The notes under the pieces are model-generated. The model was not told where the DNA came from and made no database searches. It saw only the letters and a program-made list of their open reading frames with translations. Shown in pieces: positions 35,551 through 44,910 of a DNA stretch of 64,000 nt (position 1 is its first letter; each line of letters begins with the position of its first letter). This stretch comes from Verrucomicrobiales bacterium (GTDB lineage Bacteria; Verrucomicrobiota; Verrucomicrobiia; Limisphaerales; J093): the NCBI GenBank assembly GCA_024233215.1, contig JACKPW010000002.1, forward strand, positions 124,001-188,000. The letters are read 5' to 3'. The translations under genes were made by a program, and so were the position numbers.

Positions 35551-37752
35551 ATGCAAATGAGCGCGAAACACATGAAACCGCCTCGGACCGGAGCCCTGCC
35601 CCCAACCGCCAGGATGCCGCTCATTCTCTTCCTGGCTGCCTTGGGGCAGTCGCTCGCCGACCAGACCTCCTGGACATGGAAACTGGCGGAGCGGGCCCGC
35701 GTAGATGTGTTCCTGAACAGCGCCGGCGCACGGCTGGAGGATCCTCAGGTCGCCGACGGAAGTGGCCTCGCCGCCTACCAGGACTGGCGCCCCACCGGGG
35801 AACGCGAACGGGGTGTTTACTTCGAGGTCGATGTGGTGCACTTCGGCTGGAGAGAACACGAGGTGGCCTTCACGGCGAGTCAGGCGGGCACCCTCGAGAT
35901 CCGGCTCAAAGGCCCGTGGGCGGAAACGCCCGACAAGACGGACATCTTCCACCAGGAGGTCCTGTTCGATCATCTCCGGGCCGAGGGGGTCGCGCCGCCG
36001 AGTCCAGGGTTCGAGACGCCCGCAGGCGCCGGGGCGGCGGGCTGGACCGGCGGCAGGCTGGAGCAGGGATCCAATCGGGTGAATCCCGCCGAGGGGACGC
36101 ATTTCCTCCGCGTCTGGCATGCGCATCCGCCCGGTTACAGCGAGCCCTCGGAGGCGTTCTGTCAGGTTCCCGCTGCCGCCGGCGCCCGCGTCCGGCTGAG
36201 GTTCGACGCGCGAGCGGTGTGGCCCGAGGGCTTCGACGACATGGCCCCGGTCACCAACCCGGACTCACCGGCCCATCAGACGGCACAACAGCTCCGACGG
36301 GGCATAAATCTCTCCGGACTGTTCGACGTGCCCCCGGGCGAAGGCTGGGCTCAGCCGTTCACGGAACTGGACTTGCGGGCGATCAAGGCGGAGGGCTTCG
36401 ATCACGTCCGGTTGCCGGTCCGCTGGAACGACCATGCGAGCCCCTCGCCGGCGGCGTCCATTTCCTCCGAGTTCTTCGCCCGGGTCGATGACGTGGTTGC
36501 CGGCGCGCTGAATGGAGGGCTCGCCGTGGTGCTCGATCTGCACGGGTTCGACGAGTTCATGATAAATCCGGAGGGGCACGCGGAGCGCTTCCACCGTATT
36601 TGGGAGCAGATCGGCGAGCACTACCGGGATTGGTCGCGGCAGCTTTGTTTCGAGTTGCTGAATGAGCCATATGCCGACTCGGAGCATACGGCTTCGAATG
36701 AACGGATCATCCCGATCTACGCCGAGTGCATCCGCCGGCTGCGCCAGAGCAATCCCGATCGGACCCTGCTCGTTGGTCCGGACAACTGGTACGGCTTGGA
36801 TCGACTGGGCACGTTCCAGGTCCCGGACGGCGAGGAGAACGTGATCGTCACGGTCCATTGTTATCAGCCCCATCTCTTCACCCATCAAGGCGCCGGCTGG
36901 ATTCCCTGGGCCGCGACCACCGGTGTGGTCTTTCCGGGGCCGCCCACCGCCCGCCTCACCCCGGCGCCGGCCGCGATATCCCTGCCCTGGGTGGCAGACT
37001 GGTTCCAGCACTACCACGACGATCCCACGGAACGAAACCCCTCTTCCGCAGTGAGTTTCCGCGCGCTGTTGGCCTGCGGCCGGCAATGGTCGGACTACTA
37101 CGGCCGGCCGTTGTACGTGGGTGAATTCGGGGCGTACGCCGAGAGTTGTCCAGCGGATTCCCGGCTCCGATACCACGCGGCAATCCGCGAGGCGCTCGAC
37201 GAACTCGGCCTCGGCTGGGCGATGTGGGAGTGGAAGGCGGGGTTTCGCTACTGGGATGAGGCGAACCACGCGCCGATGGCCGGCCTGCGGGCGGCAGTGT
37301 TCGGACAAGACACCCTGGCGCCGGCGATTCTTGCCGGTCCGAAACCGCAACGAGTGTCCGAGGGTTCCGACGTGGATTTTGTGGTGATTGCCAGCGGCAC
37401 CGCGCCGTTGAGCTTCGAGTGGCACAAGGACGGCGCCCCGATCCAAGGAGCAGACCGTCCCCGACTGGCTCTTCCGGGGGTGACCTCGGCACAGGCGGGC
37501 GGCTACGAGGTAACCGTCAGCAACAGTCTTGGCGCGGCCACAACGATCCCCGTGTCGTTGATAGTGGACTCGCCCTTGCGATGGGTTTTGGGGGAAGCCG
37601 ACGCTCTCCGGCTCGAATGGTCCGGCCCCGCCACGCTTCAGTGGAGTGACTCCGTCACGGGCGGTTGGGAAGACGTGGTTGATGCCGCGAGCCCGTTCGC
37701 GGTGGACCCGCGGGAAACCGCGCGCTTCTACCGAGTTCTGCCGCTTCCCTGA
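35551..37752 (+). CDS. exported glycoside hydrolase family 5 enzyme with Ig-like domain (cellulase-like)
   Basis: 733 residues from ATG 35551; ATG 35557 and 35572 are also in frame. Signal region MPLILFLAALGQSLA. An N-terminal sandwich (residues ~35-225) precedes the catalytic barrel, which begins RRGINLSGLFDVPPGEGW and continues AEGFDHVRLPVRWNDH, VVLDLHGFDEFM, CFELLNEPYAD (acid/base Glu ~372), IVTVHCYQPHLFTHQG and YVGEFGAY (nucleophile Glu ~525). This is the GH5 order with all key residues present. Then an Ig-like domain (KPQRVSEGSDVDFVVIASG, GGYEVTVSNSLG) and the shared module ending ARFYRVLPLP. It would cleave a beta-glucan or mannan outside the cell. Last gene of the island. Confidence 0.87.
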   Translation: MQMSAKHMKPPRTGALPPTARMPLILFLAALGQSLADQTSWTWKLAERARVDVFLNSAGARLEDPQVADGSGLAAYQDWRPTGERERGVYFEVDVVHFGWREHEVAFTASQAGTLEIRLKGPWAETPDKTDIFHQEVLFDHLRAEGVAPPSPGFETPAGAGAAGWTGGRLEQGSNRVNPAEGTHFLRVWHAHPPGYSEPSEAFCQVPAAAGARVRLRFDARAVWPEGFDDMAPVTNPDSPAHQTAQQLRRGINLSGLFDVPPGEGWAQPFTELDLRAIKAEGFDHVRLPVRWNDHASPSPAASISSEFFARVDDVVAGALNGGLAVVLDLHGFDEFMINPEGHAERFHRIWEQIGEHYRDWSRQLCFELLNEPYADSEHTASNERIIPIYAECIRRLRQSNPDRTLLVGPDNWYGLDRLGTFQVPDGEENVIVTVHCYQPHLFTHQGAGWIPWAATTGVVFPGPPTARLTPAPAAISLPWVADWFQHYHDDPTERNPSSAVSFRALLACGRQWSDYYGRPLYVGEFGAYAESCPADSRLRYHAAIREALDELGLGWAMWEWKAGFRYWDEANHAPMAGLRAAVFGQDTLAPAILAGPKPQRVSEGSDVDFVVIASGTAPLSFEWHKDGAPIQGADRPRLALPGVTSAQAGGYEVTVSNSLGAATTIPVSLIVDSPLRWVLGEADALRLEWSGPATLQWSDSVTGGWEDVVDAASPFAVDPRETARFYRVLPLP

Positions 37753-37882
37753 CCGCTTGGTGTCGGGCAGGAAGGCCGCAGCGTCTCGATCATGGAATCT
37801 CCCCTTGCCCGCAGGGACACCTTCGTTTGCAGATCCCTGGGTTGCCGGGGCCGAGAGCAGATCCCGCGCCTTCCTCCCGCCG

Positions 37883-38233
37883 TCAAGTCTCGAAGGACTT
37901 GCCGCAGCCGCAGGAGCGGCGGGCGTTCGGATTGACGATCTTGAAGCCGCTGTCGTTGAGGCTGTCGGAGAAGTCCACCACCGAACCGCGCAGGAACGCG
38001 GCGCTGCCCGCATCCACCAGCACAGTCACCCCCTGCGTCTCGAACGGCAGGTCACCCTCCTTCGCCGTGGCGAATTCCATGCCGTATTGCATGCCGGAGC
38101 ACCCGCCCTGTTCCACGAACAGACGCAGCCCCTTGCCGGCGCCGGCGGGATCGCGCTCGAGCATGCCCCGGATTTCCTCCGCGGCACTTTCGGTCAGGGT
38201 CACAACAGGATCGGCTTGATTGATCGTGCTCAT
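37883..38233 (-). CDS. erpA: HesB/IscA-family iron-sulfur cluster insertion protein
   Basis: 116 residues from ATG 38233. A-type Fe-S carrier: VTLTESAAEEIRGML opening, then GLRLFVEQGGCSGMQYGMEF (first Cys) and SCGCGKSF (the CxC pair) give the three cluster-binding cysteines. It delivers [4Fe-4S] or [2Fe-2S] clusters to apo-proteins in the cytosol. ErpA is preferred over IscA because no isc genes are nearby, but the two are hard to separate by sequence alone. It is the last gene of the minus-strand operon, 36 bp after the TPR gene. Confidence 0.88.
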   Translation of the reverse strand: MSTINQADPVVTLTESAAEEIRGMLERDPAGAGKGLRLFVEQGGCSGMQYGMEFATAKEGDLPFETQGVTVLVDAGSAAFLRGSVVDFSDSLNDSGFKIVNPNARRSCGCGKSFET

Positions 38234-38269
38234 CAGCTCGACGAAACCTAGGGGGCGGTCGGGAGGGTG

Positions 38270-41101
38270 TCAACCGCCGCCGGCGGGAGTGCCGGCGGGA
38301 GCTGCGGAAGCCGCGTTGGCGGGAGGCGCGTTGGTTTCCGGAGGCTTTGCGGCGCGGAGTTGTTCGATCCGTTTCTCCATGCGCGCCCGCAGGGGGGGGA
38401 GATCGTTCATCATGCGCTGGCAGATGCCGATGGCGAGTTCGGTGCGTTGGAGGCGGGCGGCCAGGTCGATGGCCGCCAGGCCGGCCTGTTTCATCCAGTA
38501 AGGATCCGGGAGTTCCCCGTCACGACGGTTCCGCGCGTAGAAGACCTCGAGGTAATGGTCCAGCGCCTGGTTCTCGAGATCGGGTCGCACGGCTTCGGGT
38601 CGCTGCGGCGCCTGTTTCTCCAGCACGATGGCGAGCCTGATCTCCGCCATGGAGCGCAGGCTGACGTCCACCATCGAGCTCATGACCTGCCGGTAGGCGT
38701 TGGCGGCGTCCTGATAGCGAACCGGGTCCTGGGTGGCGAGTTGCAGACTGCAGTCTCCGATCCGGCCCCAGGCGATCGCCGCGACCTCGTTGGTGGGGGC
38801 AAGCTGGATGACCTTCCGGTAGGCCGTGATGGCCTCGCCGAAGCTGAAGAGCGGGTCCGGCGAATCGGTCCGGTCCTCGTTGAGGAAGGTGTCGCCGCGC
38901 AGCAGATAGGCCTCGGCGGTGACGGACACGGGGGCCGGGGATTCCGTCCGATAGGCGGGACCGTTGGTGATGACCCAGTCGAAGTGCTCCCGGGCATTCC
39001 GGAAGCTCTGCCGCGCCACCGCCGCCCGTCCGGCCATCAAGCGGGCGCGATAGGGAAGCTCACCCGGGTTGCCGGGAAGCGGTTGCGAACGACTGCCATC
39101 GTAGAACAGCCGTTCGGCCTTGAAGTAGTCGCCCTCCCGAAAGTAGTGCTCGCCCAGCAGGTATTGCGCGAGGGGAACGTTGGGATCGCCCGGAAACTCG
39201 ACGGTAAACTGGGAAAGCAACTGCACCCCGTTGGTCCCCGGCGTCCGTTGAAGCGTCAACCGGGCCAGGTCAAAGACCGCCTGCGACACCAGGTTGGTGG
39301 GCACCCCGGCCACGTTGGTGTAAAGGTTGAGCCAGTCGCCATAGGCCTGAATGGCGCCCTTCCAATCCTGCCCGCGGTCGTCGGCCCGCGCCAGGCCCAG
39401 CTGCGCCTCCGGCAACCAGACGGAGTTCGTGTGCCGTCGGATGAAATCCGTGAACACCGCGCGCGAAGCCTCGGCGTTGCCCTGTCGCTCGAAAGCGTGG
39501 CCGAGCAACAGGCCCGCCCGTTGGGTGAGATCGGAATCCGGGTCCACCGCCTGCAGCCGTGCCAGTCCCGCCGAGGCACTGGCGAGATTTCCCATGGCCA
39601 CCCCGCACTGCACCACCTGATGCAGCGCCTGCGTCACGCTGCCGGCGGGAAGGTCCGGCAGGTCCACGTAGTTGGTGGCCACGACCCAGTAATTCGTCAT
39701 CGCCCCGCCAAAATCCCCGGCGCGGAACTGGCTGTCCGCCCACTTGAGCCGGGCCTCCACCTGCGGCAACCCCCGGGGCAGCCGTTCCGAAGCCGATTGA
39801 AAGGCCTCCACGGCCTCGGCGAACCGGGGGGGCTGGGCGTCCCAGAGGCACCAGCCCAGTTTCAGGGCGGCGCGGCCCGCCAGCGGGCTTTGCGGCAGAT
39901 CCGTGGTGAGCCGGGCAAACTGGGATCGGGCCTGCTCCAGCAGATTCGTGTCCGGCGTGCCGGCGGCCCGGCCTCCCTGGAACGTTTCGAGCCGCAGATC
40001 CCCCAGCGTGAACCGCGCCAGGTCCAGCAGTTCGTCGTTCGGATGCTGTGCGATGAACTGCGTCAGTCGGGCGGCGGTTTCGTCTCTCCGCCCGGTGTTC
40101 AGGCCCACATCAATGAGGCGCTGCAACGCCGCCCGCCGTCGGTCGATGGGAAGGGAATCCGCCAGATTCCGTTCGTAGGCGGAGATGGCGGCGACGGGGT
40201 CCTTGAGTTCCTCCTCGATGCGTCCCTCCAGCATGGCGGCGTCCGCCAGGAGGTCGGAGCGCACGACGTTGGTCGCCACCGTCCAGAAGTTCGTCGTGTG
40301 GGCGAGGGCCTCCTCCGGTCGCTGCGCGCCCAGCTTGACGTTGGCCAGCAGGAACTGGCGCTGCCATTCCAAACCGGCGGGCAGGGTGCGGTCCGCCAGT
40401 CCGTTGAGGGTCTCCTCCGCCCGGGTGTAATTTCCCTGTCGCCAGAGCGACTCCGCGAGCAACAGGCCGCAGCGCAGTATCCACGCGTCATCCGGGGCCT
40501 GTTCCTTCAGGCGTTGATATGACCCGTCGGGGGCCTGCAACCGTTCCACCGTGCTCGCGAAGTCCCCGCCCTCCGAGTGCGCGAAGGCCTCCCGAAAACA
40601 GGCCTCGAAACGACGTGGGGATTCCGGAAACGAGGCGTTGACCGTGGCGAAGCCGCGCGCGGCGGCGGCGAGATCCCGCTGCTGGAAGCGGGCCTCCGCC
40701 AGCCAGAAAGCGAACTCATCGGCCTTCGTGCCCGCCTGGGCCTGATGCTCCTGGAGGACCCGGGCGGCATCGTCGTACCGGTCCAGTTGCAGGTAGGCCT
40801 GGGCCAGAATCAGCGTGGCTTCGGGGACGCGGTCGGATCCCGGATAGCGCACCAGGAAATCGGCCGCCTCCCGGCTGGCGAGTTCGTAGATGCCGTCCTC
40901 GAACAGTTTCTGCACCACCTCGTAGGCCGTCCGTTCCCAGGGCGTGGCGGCCCGGGCCGGGCTGCTCGTCGCAGGCAGGAGCACCAGCAGCAGGAGGAGT
41001 CCGAGACCGGGCATCGCCCGGCGCCGGGAGTGCCGCCGGATGCCAGCCCGAGGATGGAAGGCGGAAAGCGTGCGCGGAAGTGCTGCCGGCTTCGTGATCA
41101 T
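38270..41101 (-). CDS. exported tetratricopeptide-repeat protein (large)
   Basis: 943 residues from ATG 41101, which overlaps the uvrA stop as ATGA; ATG 41014 (MPGLGLLLLLVLLP) would give a tighter signal peptide. The signal region LGLLLLLVLLPATSSPARA precedes many TPR-type helix pairs: AYEVVQKLFEDGIYELASREA, EATLILAQAYLQLDRYDDAA, FWLAEARFQQRDLAAAARGF, AQYLLGEHYFREGDYFKAERL. They resemble the YbgF/BamD-type outer-membrane and periplasmic TPR proteins. It likely scaffolds envelope complexes. The end is Pro/Ala-rich with a Gly tail (PAGTPAGGG). Linkage with uvrA is positional and gives no clear functional hint. Confidence 0.82.
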   Translation of the reverse strand: MITKPAALPRTLSAFHPRAGIRRHSRRRAMPGLGLLLLLVLLPATSSPARAATPWERTAYEVVQKLFEDGIYELASREAADFLVRYPGSDRVPEATLILAQAYLQLDRYDDAARVLQEHQAQAGTKADEFAFWLAEARFQQRDLAAAARGFATVNASFPESPRRFEACFREAFAHSEGGDFASTVERLQAPDGSYQRLKEQAPDDAWILRCGLLLAESLWRQGNYTRAEETLNGLADRTLPAGLEWQRQFLLANVKLGAQRPEEALAHTTNFWTVATNVVRSDLLADAAMLEGRIEEELKDPVAAISAYERNLADSLPIDRRRAALQRLIDVGLNTGRRDETAARLTQFIAQHPNDELLDLARFTLGDLRLETFQGGRAAGTPDTNLLEQARSQFARLTTDLPQSPLAGRAALKLGWCLWDAQPPRFAEAVEAFQSASERLPRGLPQVEARLKWADSQFRAGDFGGAMTNYWVVATNYVDLPDLPAGSVTQALHQVVQCGVAMGNLASASAGLARLQAVDPDSDLTQRAGLLLGHAFERQGNAEASRAVFTDFIRRHTNSVWLPEAQLGLARADDRGQDWKGAIQAYGDWLNLYTNVAGVPTNLVSQAVFDLARLTLQRTPGTNGVQLLSQFTVEFPGDPNVPLAQYLLGEHYFREGDYFKAERLFYDGSRSQPLPGNPGELPYRARLMAGRAAVARQSFRNAREHFDWVITNGPAYRTESPAPVSVTAEAYLLRGDTFLNEDRTDSPDPLFSFGEAITAYRKVIQLAPTNEVAAIAWGRIGDCSLQLATQDPVRYQDAANAYRQVMSSMVDVSLRSMAEIRLAIVLEKQAPQRPEAVRPDLENQALDHYLEVFYARNRRDGELPDPYWMKQAGLAAIDLAARLQRTELAIGICQRMMNDLPPLRARMEKRIEQLRAAKPPETNAPPANAASAAPAGTPAGGG

Positions 41102-44046
41102 GTTCGTTTCACGTCGAGCATCCGGCGCAGGTGGCGTCCGGTGTGACTGGCGTCGCAGCGTGCCACGGCGTCCGGCGGTCCTTCAACGACAATGCGCCCC
41201 CCGTCGCGCCCGCCTTCCGGCCCGAGATCGATGATCCAGTCGGCCCCTCGAATCACGTCCAGGTGATGCTCGATAACCACCAGCGTGTTGCCTGCGGCGC
41301 GGAGTTTGTAGAGCACCTCGAGCAGTTTGGCCACGTCCGCGAAGTGCAGGCCGGTGGTCGGTTCGTCCAGCAGATAGAGTGTATGTCCGGGCGAACGACG
41401 GCTCAGTTCGGTCGCGATCTTCAGGCGCTGGGCCTCGCCGCCGCTCAGTGTGGTTGCCGGCTGGCCCAACCGCAGATAGCCCAGTCCCACCTCCGCCAGC
41501 GTCAGGCAGGCCTCGTAAATCTGGGGTATGGACCGGAAGAACGTCACCGCCTCATCAACGGTCAGGTCGAGCACGTCCGCGATGTTGCGGCCCTTGTAAG
41601 CGATCTCGAGGGTTTCCCGGTTGTAACGGCGTCCCTGGCAGGCGTCGCAGGTGACATAGACCGGCGGGAGGAAGTTCATTTCAATCCGGCGCAGTCCGTC
41701 CCCCTCGCATTTCTGGCAGCGGCCCTCGCGCACATTGAAGCTGAAGCGGCCGGCCGAGTAACCGCGCACCCGCGCCGCGGGCAGCCGGGAAAACAAATCG
41801 CGGATCAGGTTGAAGATGCCGGTGTAGGTGGCCGGATTGCTGCGGGGCGTGCGACCGATGGGCGTCTGGTCGATCACCACCATCTTGCTCAGGAACTCGA
41901 TCCCGTTCAGGGCGCGATGCCGGCCGGGGATTTCGGAGGCACCGGTGAGCCGCCGGGCCAGCGCGCGCCGCAGAATGTCGTCCACCAGCGTGCTCTTGCC
42001 GGATCCGCTGACCCCCGTGACACAGGTGAAGCTTCCGAGCGGGATGCGGACGTCGAGGTGTTGCAGGTTGTTTTCCGAGGCCCCCAACACCTCGAGCCAC
42101 CCGTCCTCGCCGATGCGCCGGGGGCGCGGCTCCGGTTCCGGGATGCGCAAGGTCCCGTTCAGGTAGCGTCCGGTGAGTGATTTCGGATGCCGCAGGATGT
42201 CCTCGACCGTGCCGGCGGCCACCAACTCGCCCCCGTGCACTCCGGCCCCCGGGCCGAGATCGAGGATGTAGTCGGCGCGGCGGATGGTTTCCTCGTCATG
42301 TTCCACGACGATGACGGAATTGCCCAGGTCACGCAGTTCCTCCAGGGTGCGGAGGAGCCGTTCGTTGTCGCGCTGGTGGAGGCCGATGCTGGGTTCGTCG
42401 AGGATGTAGAGCACGCCCATCAAGCCGGCGCCAATCTGGGTGGCCAACCGGATGCGCTGGGCCTCGCCGCCGCTCAACGTGCCGCTTTCCCGATCCAGGC
42501 TCAGGTAACCCAGGCCCACATTGCGCAGGAAACCGAGCCGGCTGCGGATCTCATGGACGACGTCGCCGGCGATCTGGCTCTGGTAATCCGGGAGGGCCAG
42601 CGACTCAAAGAAGGCGTCTGCGTCGTCGATGGTCAGATGGCAGACATCCATGATGGAAAGCCCGGGGATCAGCGGGCCCGGCCCTCCGGGGACGGGTCGA
42701 TCTTCAGGGACGGGGAATCGTTCGGAGGCCGTGCGGCCTCCCAGGGTGATGGCGAGAATTTCCGGCCGGAGCCGGCGCCCGCCGCAGGCGTCACACGGAT
42801 GCAGGGCCATGAAGGGCTTGAGCCGCCCTCGTGTCTTCTCGCTTTCGCTTTCGTCGTACTGCAGCTGCAGGCCGGGCAGGATGCCCTCGAACACGCGGCG
42901 TACGGTCCTGCCCGCACCGCCGCGTGCCGCCGGCAGTTCCACCTTCTCCGGTCCGCTGCCGCGCAGCAGCAGCCGGCGGAAAGCCTCCGGGAGGTTCTTG
43001 AACGCCGCGTCCATCGAGACCCCCGCCCCGGTCGTGAGGGTCTCGAGCACCCGCTGGTAGTGCAGCACCATCTGCCTGCCGCCACGCCGCCAGGGGGCAA
43101 TGGCGCCCTGGGCGAGCGAGCGGTCCGGATCCGGCACGACCAACTCCGGATCGAACACGTATTTCTGCCCGAGCCCCTGGCAGACCGGGCAGGCGCCCGC
43201 CGGGGAATTGAAGGAGAAATGTCGCGGCGTGGGGGTGTCGTAGCTCAGGCCGGTGGACGGGCTGTACATCCGGTTGGAATGCAGGTCCTCGGTCCAGCCT
43301 GTCTCCCGGGCGGCGTCGGGCGACTGATGCAGGACCAGCACGCGGCCGTCCCCCCATTTCAGCGCCGTTTCCACGGAATCGCCCAGGCGCAGGCGCACCG
43401 CCGGATCCACCACCAGCCGGTCCACGACCGCCTCAATGGTATGCGTGTCCTTCGGATCCAGTCGGATGCGCACGTTGGCGGCCAGTTCGTAGAGCGTCCC
43501 ATCCACCCGGGCCCGCACGAAACCCTCGCGTGCCAGCCGTTCGATCACGTCGCGAAACTCGCCGCGCTGGCCGCGCACCACGGGCGCCAGCAACATGACG
43601 CGCGATTTCGCCGGCAGGGCCAGGACCTTGTCCACGATTTCGCTGGAGGTTTGCGAACTGATCGGTTCGCCGGTCACCGGGCAATGGGGTTGCCCGACGT
43701 GGGCATAGAGCAGCCGCAGATGATCGAAGATCTCCGTGGTGGTGGCGATCAGCGAGCGCGGGTTGGCCGTGGCGCTGCGTTGTTCGATGGCGATTGCCGG
43801 CGAAAGGCCCTCGATGAAGTCGACGTCCGGCTTCTCCAGCTGGTCCAGAAACTGGCGGGCAAAGGCCGACAGCGATTCCATGTACTTGCGCTGGCCCTCG
43901 GCGAAGAGGGTGTCGAAGGCGAGCGAGGACTTGCCCGAGCCGCTCGGGCCGGTGATCACCACCAGCTTGTCGCGGGGGATCTCAAGCGACAGGTTCCTGA
44001 GGTTGTGAACCCGGGCTCCCCCGATGCGGATGACGTCCCTGGCCAA
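41098..44046 (-). CDS. uvrA: UvrABC excinuclease subunit A
   Basis: DNA damage-sensing ATPase of nucleotide excision repair, about 982 residues, the normal size. The start is TTG 44046: an in-frame stop lies two codons upstream, and MARDVIRIGGARVHNLRNLS fits the conserved N-terminus exactly, so a rare start codon is well supported. First Walker A GPSGSGKSSLAFDTL (~33), FSFNSPAGACPVCQGLG insertion with Cys pairs, ABC signatures TLSGGEAQRIRLATQ and TLSGGEAQRLKIATE, second Walker A GVSGSGKSTLVDDIL, zinc site CQKCEGDG and CDACQG. It starts 6 bp after the stop of the cyclic-nucleotide-binding gene and its own stop overlaps the TPR gene. Confidence 0.96.
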   Translation of the reverse strand: MARDVIRIGGARVHNLRNLSLEIPRDKLVVITGPSGSGKSSLAFDTLFAEGQRKYMESLSAFARQFLDQLEKPDVDFIEGLSPAIAIEQRSATANPRSLIATTTEIFDHLRLLYAHVGQPHCPVTGEPISSQTSSEIVDKVLALPAKSRVMLLAPVVRGQRGEFRDVIERLAREGFVRARVDGTLYELAANVRIRLDPKDTHTIEAVVDRLVVDPAVRLRLGDSVETALKWGDGRVLVLHQSPDAARETGWTEDLHSNRMYSPSTGLSYDTPTPRHFSFNSPAGACPVCQGLGQKYVFDPELVVPDPDRSLAQGAIAPWRRGGRQMVLHYQRVLETLTTGAGVSMDAAFKNLPEAFRRLLLRGSGPEKVELPAARGGAGRTVRRVFEGILPGLQLQYDESESEKTRGRLKPFMALHPCDACGGRRLRPEILAITLGGRTASERFPVPEDRPVPGGPGPLIPGLSIMDVCHLTIDDADAFFESLALPDYQSQIAGDVVHEIRSRLGFLRNVGLGYLSLDRESGTLSGGEAQRIRLATQIGAGLMGVLYILDEPSIGLHQRDNERLLRTLEELRDLGNSVIVVEHDEETIRRADYILDLGPGAGVHGGELVAAGTVEDILRHPKSLTGRYLNGTLRIPEPEPRPRRIGEDGWLEVLGASENNLQHLDVRIPLGSFTCVTGVSGSGKSTLVDDILRRALARRLTGASEIPGRHRALNGIEFLSKMVVIDQTPIGRTPRSNPATYTGIFNLIRDLFSRLPAARVRGYSAGRFSFNVREGRCQKCEGDGLRRIEMNFLPPVYVTCDACQGRRYNRETLEIAYKGRNIADVLDLTVDEAVTFFRSIPQIYEACLTLAEVGLGYLRLGQPATTLSGGEAQRLKIATELSRRSPGHTLYLLDEPTTGLHFADVAKLLEVLYKLRAAGNTLVVIEHHLDVIRGADWIIDLGPEGGRDGGRIVVEGPPDAVARCDASHTGRHLRRMLDVKRT

Positions 44047-44052
44047 GCGGGC

Positions 44053-44769
44053 TCAGAAGTGCATCCCTTCGGTCGCCGTACCCATCCGAATGGACTCCTC
44101 GTAGCGCTTGCCCAAGTCGAGGGCGCGCGTGGTGATGCTTTTGCTGATGGAGAGCAGGAAGGGCGTGGCCAGCGCGGGGGCTTCCGTGGTGATCCGGGTG
44201 AAGGCCTTCTCGGGCAGCTTCAGCAGGGCGGCGTTCTCGTTGGCCACCACATCCGCGGCCCGCGGGCCCTGTGACAGCAGCGCGGTTTCGCCGAATGCCT
44301 CCCCGGCCTGCCAGGTGAACAGCGTGGTTTCCTTGCCCTCGATCATCTTCCGGGCCCGGATTTCACCCTCGAGAATGAAGAACATCGAGTCCGCCGGCTC
44401 GCCCTTTCGGAACAACACGGTGAACTTGGGCACCTTCACCAGCTCCATGTAGTGCAGCAGGGATTCGAGCTGCTGGTGGTCCATCTCGGAGAACAGCTTG
44501 ATGCGCCGCAGATTCTCCGCCTTGATCTGGCCCGCCGCCCCGGACGGACCCTGTTCCGCGGCGCCGCCCTTCGGCTTGAAGAACATCTTGAGCTCGGTGA
44601 CCTCCGAGGCGCGGACCCAGCGACGGTCCGCATCGAGATGAACCCAGGTGTCCGCCTTCACCCGTCCCTGTTTGATCCAGGTGACGAACTCGGGGAGTTC
44701 CACGGGGCCGTACGCGATGGCGTCGGGTCCCCAATAGCGATACATCGGCGCGGCCTGTTGTGTATCCAT
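44053..44769 (-). CDS. GYF-type plus cyclic-nucleotide-binding domain protein
   Basis: 238 residues from ATG 44769. The N-terminal ~60 residues (YRYWGPDAIAYGPVELPEFVTW to WVHLDADRRWVRASEV) match the GYF_2-type domain in which residue patterns G-P-V/I and W read surface peptides. After a Gly/Ala linker, residues ~90-205 are a CRP/FNR-like cyclic nucleotide-binding sandwich: LFSEMDHQQLESLLHYMEL, LFRKGEPADSMFFILEGEI, GEAFGETALLSQGPRAADVVA (the phosphate-binding cassette has an Arg). No DNA-binding domain follows, so it is not a CRP-type transcription factor. It probably senses a nucleotide and contacts a partner protein. First gene of the operon with uvrA. Confidence 0.8.
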   Translation of the reverse strand: MDTQQAAPMYRYWGPDAIAYGPVELPEFVTWIKQGRVKADTWVHLDADRRWVRASEVTELKMFFKPKGGAAEQGPSGAAGQIKAENLRRIKLFSEMDHQQLESLLHYMELVKVPKFTVLFRKGEPADSMFFILEGEIRARKMIEGKETTLFTWQAGEAFGETALLSQGPRAADVVANENAALLKLPEKAFTRITTEAPALATPFLLSISKSITTRALDLGKRYEESIRMGTATEGMHF

Positions 44770-44910
44770 AAGCGTCGTTTCCGGTCGCGCACCTTATCCC
44801 TGTGCCGTCGGATCGTCCAAAGAAAAAGACCCCCGCTGCCCTGCCTGCGCCCTCGACCGGGTCCGCTTGGCGCTTGTGCGGCGCGCACGATCCGGGGGAC
44901 AGTCCCCGGC

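Noticed and set aside
42187..44274. Plus-strand frame of 695 codons opposite uvrA
   Set aside because: Antisense shadow of a very well conserved gene.
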